Source: Pieris napi
Lineage: Eukaryota > Arthropoda > Insecta > Lepidoptera > Pieridae
Direction: 5' to 3'
DNA: 64,000 nucleotides
Assembly (NCBI RefSeq): GCF_905475465.1
Contig: NC_062241.1
Coordinates: 12,586,001 to 12,650,000 of the forward strand
Numbering within the stretch: position 1 is the stretch's first letter; each line of letters opens with the position of its first letter. Position numbers and translations under genes: made by a program. Shown one piece after another: positions 63,001 to 64,000 of the stretch. The notes below the pieces were generated by a model that was not told the origin of the DNA, did not search any database, and was given only the letters and a program-made list of their open reading frames with translations.

Positions 63001-63760
63001 AACTTTGAGATAATCCCACCACCTCGAACCTTTGATCCTACCCGTAGGGCTCCGTCTGTTAGGTCTCTTGGTGCAGACATCCTTATATATTCACTATTTA
63101 TGTTATTATTTATTATTATTTGTATTATAACACAATTTTTTTTTTAATACAAACCTTGGATTTGAATTTTATCCGTAAGAAATACTACATGGAAATTTCC
63201 TGAATGGCAATACTCTCCATCTACTTTTATGCCTTTCATCATGGGTCGCAAGCTTTTGACTATATGAATTTGCAGTTAAGTCGAGATAGCAAACGACCCT
63301 CTAAGACATCTATAAAGGGCAGTCATTACAGCCCATGGACACACACTAGAGTGCGTTGCCGGCCTTCGTGGGAGGAGTATTTTTTAAACAATTGAAGGTG
63401 GTATGTCCCAGGGAGTCGATTTCACAGTTCGTTAGTTCGCAAAAGATAATGTCTTATGAATCGGACCATAGAAGACTTCCAGCCATCAAGGTGATGGGGT
63501 TGAAGTTTATTTAGGCGTAATATTATTTTCCGAAGATACGAAGAGGCCACGTTGAAATTCTCGTAATTTTATACTTTTCAGATACACGTATCTAACGGTA
63601 TGTAACGGTATGTGTTTCGTGGCCAAGGAATGTTATTACGATAAAGCAATAAATATGTTTTCAAGAACTCAGAATAAATTGTTTTTATATAAATTTAACT
63701 TACTTGGAGCAAGGGTTCGGGTACGGGGATCTGCCAGTTAAATTCAAATCGCTTGGTCAT
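33013..63760 (-). CDS. norpA: norpA: phospholipase C beta, 21 coding exons
   Basis: It hydrolyses PIP2 to IP3 and diacylglycerol at the membrane on activation by Gq-alpha. In flies it is the phototransduction PLC. The predicted protein is 1074 residues, close to what I recall for Drosophila NorpA (about 1095). PH-like domain: 1-150 (MTKRFEFNWQIPVPEPLLQ; FKVDEYGFFIYWKSEG). EF hands: about 150-300. TIM barrel X box: 318-430, with catalytic His328 (INSSHNTYLSGRQ) and His375 (ITHGMAMCTDI) and Ca ligands Asn329, Glu358, Asp360 and Glu409. The X-Y linker is Lys/Glu-rich and follows LEPGMPLPPPC. Y box: about 535-650 (NYNKRQMSRIYPKGTRADSS; NQGKFEYNGNCGYLLKPDFM). C2: about 660-795. C-terminal coiled coil, which binds Gq: about 850-1052. 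It ends KAEFLA, a PDZ-type tail. Exon phases all agree. Confidence 0.95.
33210..33299 (-). CDS. norpA: norpA exon 20
   Basis: 30 codons, TQTIKQNREKEKLKVTHDKQ onward, between TTCCAG and gtcagt. It belongs to the C-terminal coiled coil. Confidence 0.9.
33300..33744 (-). other. norpA intron 19
   Basis: 445 bases, AT-rich. 33540-33640 (AAATGCGCGGATAACC...) resembles a degraded interspersed repeat. Nothing else seen. Confidence 0.6.
33745..33901 (-). CDS. norpA: norpA exon 19
   Basis: ELKEMNTRQAKISVETSKEV, then KQEKDRRLREKKQNNIKKFM, ending DEKK before gtgatt. Lys/Glu-rich coiled coil. Confidence 0.93.
34008..34190 (+). mobile_element. Short Helitron, norpA intron 18
   Basis: It starts at a TC after an A (TCTTTATAATTCTACTGTAC), contains CTCCTCCGGCTGGACCGATT, and ends GGTCCGCTAG before a T. 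These are the Helitron end rules. The exact 5' end could also be 34002. Non-coding. Confidence 0.6.
34406..34609 (-). CDS. norpA: norpA exon 18
   Basis: NKEQLTNDTTFRTLVTDQSN, then AWSELVSRHRREECAAARTR and DDQRELLKKMMEQTQLAQMK. It joins exon 17 through an AA/T codon. GC-rich compared with its flanks. Confidence 0.94.
34610..35255 (-). other. norpA intron 17
   Basis: 646 bases. More than half is the Helitron at 34722-35088. The rest is plain AT-rich intron. Confidence 0.7.
34722..35088 (-). mobile_element. Non-autonomous Helitron, norpA intron 17
   Basis: On the minus strand it begins TCCTACTAATATTACAAACG after an A and ends GGGCACCGGCTAG before a T. This is a standard lepidopteran short Helitron, with GTGGCGGGGGCACCGGCTAG as its 3' terminus. 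Confidence 0.75.
35256..35433 (-). CDS. norpA: norpA exon 17
   Basis: EPLVFEPITVESLQQDKGFL, then KTSKKQQKDLEAMRKRHAKE and QKQQCAAIEKMIKGK. Start of the C-terminal coiled-coil (Gq-responsive) domain. Confidence 0.94.
35434..38553 (-). other. norpA intron 16
   Basis: 3.1 kb, mostly AT-rich with no exon seen. 37050-37330 holds an unnamed GC-richer segment (GTCCCTGTGGCAATAAAC, CACGACCCAAGAGGGTC) that looks like a repeat. 37812-38050 is a repeat listed separately. Confidence 0.6.
37812..38050. repeat. Interspersed repeat, family also at 45416 and 55545
   Basis: The shared order is ATCCTATAGCTAACA, CCAAAGATGGAATAC, AATTCGGCTGCGTTGT, GTGAGGGTATG and GCTCATGATGCAGGTGATTT. Three copies lie in norpA introns in the same orientation. 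Probably a LINE end; class not certain. Confidence 0.6.
38554..38685 (-). CDS. norpA: norpA exon 16
   Basis: DFMAALSDPRAFMGAAKERT, then DNMKAMGIEESGPEKKPEPE, ending before gtcagt. MKAMGIE is a PLC-beta landmark after the C2 domain. Confidence 0.94.
39071..39275 (-). CDS. norpA: norpA exon 15: end of C2 domain
   Basis: VVLPDLAVLRFGVYDENGKL, then [35 protein letters not shown] and EG, before gtaatc. This is the most conserved part of the PLC-beta C2 domain. Confidence 0.96.
39322..39560 (+). repeat. Diverged SINE
   Basis: GTTTGCCTAGCGGATCAGCG, CTCTCATGCCTGAGATCGTA, GAGGAAACCGGATGGCC and GGAGGCTGATCACCATCTG follow the order of the 58163 SINE. The B box is altered (GTAGGTAGACCC). Confidence 0.6.
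39687..42494. mobile_element. Mutator/foldback-like element with amplified interior (2790 bp) plus 9-bp target duplication
   Basis: AGAAAACAG occurs at 39687-39695 and again at 42486-42494, immediately outside inverted ends starting AGCTCCATCAAGCTGGAACC (39696) and ending in its exact inverse (42485). The inverted ends extend for roughly 260 bases. Between them lies a tandem array of the same sequence. The 9-bp duplication and long inverted ends suggest a Mutator-like (MULE) origin, which is inference. No transposase gene is inside. Confidence 0.8.
39970..42420 (-). repeat. Tandem array of about ten 255-bp units
   Basis: The marker CGGCGCAATTAATGATAC recurs at about 40071, 40326, 40580, 40835, 41090, 41345, 41600, 41855, 42110 and 42365, a period of 255 (once 254). 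Each unit is a copy of the element's subterminal sequence. In the last units two variants alternate: GAGTCGGTGTC near 41156, 41666 and 42176; GAGTAGTTGTC near 41410 and 41920. That is a 510-base higher-order pattern. The identical 62-codon frames in each unit are by-products. Confidence 0.95.
42707..42871 (-). CDS. norpA: norpA exon 14: C2 domain
   Basis: 55 codons: VIAGQFLSDKKVGTYVEVDM, then YGLPTDTIRKEFRTRMVPAN and GLNPVYNEEPFLFRK. Strong PLC-beta C2 signature. Confidence 0.96.
43183..43305 (+). pseudogene. RTE-type LINE C-terminal fragment
   Basis: The frame reads MNNGRWTKRVTRWKGPPGKR, then KRVRSLARWADELKKVVKED and a stop. The pattern RWTKRVTxW...GKRxxxRxxxRWxDxLxxV is the extreme C-terminus of RTE-clade LINEs. 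Only about 40 codons remain. Confidence 0.6.
43370..43624. mobile_element. 255-bp MITE, copy 1
   Basis: Starts CGTAAAATTGTAAAAACCGT and ends in the exact inverse, ACGGTTTTTACAATTTTACG; the inverted ends match for about 36 bases. Flanking ATATATGT/ACATATAT extends the symmetry imperfectly. A second copy lies inverted at 44378-44620. Confidence 0.85.
44049..44255 (-). CDS. norpA: norpA exon 13: end of Y box
   Basis: 69 codons: VFWNAGCQMVSLNFQTSDLP, then MQLNQGKFEYNGNCGYLLKP and DFMRRADKSFDPFADAPVDG. It is bracketed on both sides by inverted copies of the same MITE. Confidence 0.97.
44256..45064 (-). other. norpA intron 12
   Basis: 809 bases with MITE copy 2 (44378-44620), a repeat fragment (about 44930-45030: GGCCGGTAACGCACTC, GTGTCCATGGGCGGTATC) and a short (TA)n run near 45032-45046. 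Confidence 0.7.
44378..44620. mobile_element. MITE, copy 2, inverted relative to copy 1
   Basis: It is the near-complete reverse complement of 43370-43624, with the shared inner block TCGGTAGATTGTACTACACT. Ends are CGTAAAATTGTAAACACCGT and ACGGTTTTTACAATTTTACG. Confidence 0.85.
45065..45222 (-). CDS. norpA: norpA exon 12: Y box
   Basis: KRNIHHNMSSFAETTGMNYL, then KSQAIDFVNYNKRQMSRIYP and KGTRADSSNYMPQ, before gtaaca. Contains the Y-box core that binds the substrate. Confidence 0.97.
45223..45731 (-). other. norpA intron 11
   Basis: 509 bases. 45416-45690 is a copy of the interspersed family also at 37812 and 55545 (CCTACAGCTAACAAATTA, CGCCAAAGATGGAATACA, TGCTCACGATGCAGGTGA). Confidence 0.65.
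45732..45885 (-). CDS. norpA: norpA exon 11: X-Y linker end, Y box start
   Basis: PEEIVVEAAAAGDDAPPPVQ, then YTGSTTNVHPWLSSMVNYAQ and PIKFISFEEAE. Acidic/Ala-Pro linker followed by the first Y-box strand. Confidence 0.95.
45886..46201 (-). other. norpA intron 10
   Basis: 316 bases, AT-rich, nothing recognisable. Confidence 0.7.
46202..46384 (-). CDS. norpA: norpA exon 10: X-Y linker
   Basis: LEPGMPLPPPCLLKKKIMIK, then NKRLKQEVEKQELELFRQGQ and FVIEDEVKEDASAVVLPEDK, ending K before gtaatt. The acidic part of the linker is autoinhibitory in PLC-beta. Confidence 0.95.
46385..47275 (-). other. norpA intron 9
   Basis: 891 bases. 46510-46720 is an interspersed repeat shared with 63335-63500 (GGTGCGTTGCCAGCC, TCTCCCAGGGA, GACTTCCAGCCATCAAGGTG). 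The rest is AT-rich. Confidence 0.65.
47276..47534 (-). CDS. norpA: norpA exon 9: X box with second catalytic His
   Basis: RCVELDCWDGKGEDEEPIIT, then HGMAMCTDILFKDVIYALRD and PVILSFENHCCKAQQYKLAK, ending LPDYP. It carries Glu358, Asp360, His375 and Glu409 in the predicted numbering. Confidence 0.97.
47747..47957 (-). CDS. norpA: norpA exon 8: X box with first catalytic His
   Basis: KCLTKDGLIRYLMSDENAPV, then FLDRLDFYMEMDQPLSHYYI and NSSHNTYLSGRQFGGKSSVE. His328 and Asn329 are the catalytic and Ca-binding pair. Confidence 0.97.
47958..48461 (-). other. norpA intron 7 with repeat
   Basis: 48005-48290 is a common interspersed repeat (GGAGGCAAACGGGCAGGAGG, CTCACCTGATGTTAAGTGAT, GCCCATGGACACTCACATTG, TTAGTACGCTCTTTTCTTG). 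The same family is at 54560 and 56283, and inverted at 54340, 60180 and 61440. Confidence 0.7.
48462..48628 (-). CDS. norpA: norpA exon 7: EF-hand region
   Basis: ITQGKSDRINLEQFVNFLNE, then KQRDPRLNEILYPLYEDKRA and VEIIETYEQNDEAKAA. Typical PLC-beta EF-hand helix QRDPRLNEILYP. Confidence 0.96.
48629..49259 (-). other. norpA intron 6
   Basis: 631 bases, AT-rich, no gene or clear repeat. Confidence 0.7.
49260..49496 (-). CDS. norpA: norpA exon 6: EF-hand region
   Basis: HWMRLSFLTDPKGKVPVKVV, then ARTFASGKTEKLVYQCLSEL and REAFTFDKFYALYHKICPRN. It joins exon 5 through a CA/T codon. Confidence 0.97.
50304..50729. mobile_element. MITE-like element related to the one at 51131
   Basis: Begins GTGTGCGTGTACTAGGTGTA with AAGAAGTGAAACTTCTTTAT and ends ATAAAGAAGTTTCACTTC. 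Near its right end are two GACGCGTAACG/GGCGCGTAACG repeats. The ends match those at 51131, but the interior differs. Confidence 0.5.
51131..51557. mobile_element. MITE-like element, uninterrupted copy
   Basis: Begins GTGCGTACAAAGTACACATG with AGAAGTGAAACTTCTTTCGG and ends AAAGAAGTTTCACCTC. It matches the split element at 11407-11626 and 16044-16262 over both halves and so shows what the LINE interrupted. Confidence 0.7.
51565..52080 (-). repeat. Degraded interspersed repeat, probably LINE 3' part
   Basis: AACTGGGCAGACTTCCGACC, CCCGATGTTAAGTGATGTTG and CGCCTGTCCAGGAGATGCC, then longer GC-richer text. It resembles a LINE end read antisense. No intact frame. Confidence 0.45.
52390..52640 (-). 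repeat. SINE, minus strand, near full length
   Basis: On the minus strand it has a B-box GGTTCGATCCCC, GCGCATTTAACATTCGCTCG and AGGAAAACATCATGAGAAAA, then ATGATCATGAAACAGATAC, as in the 58163 copy. Confidence 0.8.
53256..53330 (+). mobile_element. hAT-like transposon end
   Basis: CAGTGTTTCCCAACGTGGGG followed by TACACGCCCCAAAGGGG is the usual terminus of hAT (Charlie-like) elements. The other end is not clear. Confidence 0.45.
53627..53706 (-). CDS. norpA: norpA exon 5
   Basis: VWLDGLRKITHNVKANNVCP, then MTCLKK, before gtaagt. As I recall it, this corresponds to the alternatively spliced exon 4/4A of fly norpA. I did not find a second version nearby. Confidence 0.93.
53707..54823 (-). other. 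norpA intron 4
   Basis: 1.1 kb. Repeats at 54340-54495 and 54560-54780 are two copies of the 48005 family in opposite orientation, about 65 bases apart. The rest is plain. Confidence 0.65.
54824..54961 (-). CDS. norpA: norpA exon 4
   Basis: DTKLNDKLTTKHGNQLEEKS, then LTICSGTDYININYQHVVCP and DANTAK, before gtaaag. Part of the PH-like domain. Confidence 0.94.
54962..55874 (-). other. norpA intron 3
   Basis: 913 bases. 55545-55760 is the third copy of the 37812/45416 repeat family (AGCCAGAGATGGAATACA, TTGGCTGTGTTGTGTGACGG, GCTCATGATGCAATG). Confidence 0.65.
55875..55934 (-). CDS. norpA: norpA exon 3
   Basis: Twenty codons, DGDVIELCQVSDIRSGGVPK, between CTGAAACC-side acceptor and gtaaaa. Almost identical to the fly sequence as I remember it. 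Confidence 0.96.
56283..56500 (+). repeat. Interspersed repeat, 48005 family
   Basis: CAGGGGTCAAACGGGCAAGA, CATGGGCACTCTC, GTTGGTACGCTCTTTACTTG and AAGGACCCTAAG match the family at 48005 and 54560, with decay. Confidence 0.6.
57650..57748 (+). pseudogene. Exon-like segment, faint scramblase resemblance
   Basis: The plus-strand frame reads VGCIGEPLKGVWTQPYSPRF, then KIDIISNESVVM and a good donor gtaaga at 57749. The pattern G-x-P-x5-TQ-x3-P-x-F-x-I recalls the first strand of phospholipid scramblases. The upstream frame closes at a stop shortly before (57632-57640), and splicing to 59193 in this phase reaches a stop after four codons. It may be a dead fragment or a chance frame. Confidence 0.25.
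58163..58472 (+). repeat. Full-length tRNA-derived SINE
   Basis: The best copy in the window. It has A-box-like TGGCTTCAGCGTG, B box GGTTCGATCCCC, GCGCATTTAACATTCGCTCG, GGTGAAGGAAAACATC, GAGGAAACCGGCTTGCC, GTGTGTCAGGCACAGGAGG, CATGAAACAGATACAGA and the tail GGTTGTAGCGCAACTTTTTT. Transcribed by RNA polymerase III in such families. Confidence 0.9.
58745..58925 (-). repeat. LINE 3'-end fragment
   Basis: Longest of three copies of the family also at 7873 and 8284; see TTTATTCATATAGGTAACAC and CAAGGGCGTAGAACGAA. Confidence 0.65.
59193..59318 (+). other. Exon-like segment of unknown nature
   Basis: A strong acceptor (ATTTCTTTTTCAG) at 59180-59192 is followed by GC-rich sequence. One frame reads KRCLIDCTGHCLKFWWSWLF, then PPGSGDIYSRNFLIIFRDE and TAG. 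GC-richer text continues to about 59690, like a 3' UTR, with AATAAA near 59621. I do not recognise the peptide. It could be the end of a gene on the plus strand inside norpA intron 2, or a relic. Confidence 0.25.
60345..60520 (-). repeat. SINE, 5' half, minus strand
   Basis: On the minus strand GCAGTGTTGGCTGCTG, then a B-box-like GGTTCGATCTCC, GCGCATATAACATTCGCACG and GGTGAAGGAAAACATCGTGA. The tail is replaced by the neighbouring repeat at 60180-60350. Confidence 0.7.
61750..62105 (-). mobile_element. Helitron, norpA intron 2, decayed 3' end
   Basis: On the minus strand it starts TCTAATATGTATATAAAATT after an A, followed by CTCGTGTCACAATGTTCG. It ends in GGCAAAACAACGTTTGCCGG, a hairpin (GGCAAAAC/GTTTGCC), then GTCAGCAG where CTAG is expected. 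The CTAG has been lost by mutation. Confidence 0.7.
62162..62275 (-). CDS. norpA: norpA exon 2
   Basis: 38 codons: GAVFDRWTEEKDNTELEKEC, then LFKVDEYGFFIYWKSEGK, before gtatgt. Core of the PH-like domain. Confidence 0.97.
62276..63703 (-). other. norpA intron 1
   Basis: 1.4 kb. 62680-62830 carries two imperfect copies of a unit with ATCACGTGTGTTC / CTCACGTGTATTCC plus GCAGCTGAAG / ACAGCTGAAG. 62880-63150 is a GC-richer segment with one open frame (IVVIQPGNFEIIPPPRTFDP), perhaps an old retroelement. 63335-63500 is a repeat shared with 46510. No exon found. Confidence 0.55.
63335..63500. repeat. Interspersed repeat, shared with 46510-46720
   Basis: GAGTGCGTTGCCGGCCTTCG, GTATGTCCCAGGGAG, GTTCGCAAAAGATAATGTCT and GAAGACTTCCAGCCATCAAG recur in norpA intron 9 in the same orientation. 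Confidence 0.65.
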
Positions 63761-63808
63761 GATGGAGCTGCTTCCCCACCACTGCTAAATTTACCACGAA
63801 GACATTTC
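63704..63808 (-). CDS. norpA: norpA exon 1: start codon and end of 5' UTR
   Basis: Coding part 63704-63760: MTKRFEFNWQIPVPEPLLQ, before gtaagt. The ATG at 63758-63760 matches the usual PLC-beta N-terminus. The 48 bases above it are preceded by a fair acceptor (ATTTGCAG), so a non-coding first exon probably lies outside the window. That leader carries a four-codon upstream frame (ATG TCT TCG TGG TAA). Confidence 0.88.
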
Positions 63809-64000
63809 CTGCAAATTACCACGCATTAAGTAACAGGTAACACATTTCTCTTGAAAATATTTAAAGCTAAATTATAAAAATATCTTTCGTCTGCGACTAG
63901 TAGCTTAGCAAATGCTGTAATTCAGAGGTCATGTGCTCGATTCCCAATGAAAGAATTTTACTCGTGTAAAGACACAAAAGACTTTAATTATATTTGATTG
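63809..64000. other. norpA 5' intron, start of window edge
   Basis: AT-rich. A weak tRNA-like stretch at about 63898-63950 (GTAGCTTAGCAAATGC ... GCTCGATTCCC) may be a SINE remnant. No promoter visible. Confidence 0.4.

Noticed and set aside
62884..63147. Possible gene with a hydrophobic C-terminus
   Set aside because: Single short frame without splice context; the end is low-complexity Ile/Phe from AT-rich DNA. More likely an old repeat.

Overview
The window is AT-rich insect nuclear DNA, most likely from a moth or butterfly (Lepidoptera). The evidence is three clearly animal genes with GT-AG introns. Between them lie typical lepidopteran repeats: tRNA-derived SINEs, short Helitrons starting TC and ending CTAG, RTE and CR1/Jockey-type LINE pieces, and many small inverted-repeat elements. 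I see no bacterial gene, CRISPR array, rRNA or functional tRNA.

Layout. 1-8137: intron or upstream DNA of a MAP kinase kinase kinase gene, filled with repeats. 8138-24170 (+): the 3' two-thirds of slpr, the mixed-lineage kinase that feeds the JNK pathway. It covers the kinase activation loop to the end of the kinase domain, leucine zipper, CRIB motif and Ser/Pro/Tyr-rich tail. The SH3 domain and kinase N-lobe lie upstream of the window. slpr appears to have two alternative 3' ends: a short terminal exon with its own 3' UTR and poly(A) signal (17079-18812), and a long form ending at 21716. A 4.4-kb LINE with an intact endonuclease/reverse transcriptase ORF sits antisense in one slpr intron, inserted into an older inverted-repeat element. 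24176-27720: spacer with no gene seen. 28140-29270 (-): an intronless ELAV/Hu-type RNA-binding protein with three RRMs. 29271-33012: AT-rich spacer, with one 280-bp inverted-repeat element. 33013-63808 (-): the whole coding region of norpA, phospholipase C beta, rebuilt here as 21 coding exons. All intron phases match, giving 3225 nt (1074 residues plus stop).

The norpA introns hold most of the unusual structure. One is a 2790-bp transposon-like element with a perfect 9-bp target duplication and long inverted ends, whose interior is amplified into about ten 255-bp tandem units. Another is a pair of inverted 255-bp elements flanking one exon. There are also several Helitrons and SINEs, and two weak exon-like segments on the opposite strand in intron 2.

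The three genes need not act together. norpA works in phototransduction and other Gq signalling, slpr in JNK signalling, and the ELAV-like protein in RNA processing. Exon borders were read by eye from splice sites, phase and family resemblance. No alignment or search was run.
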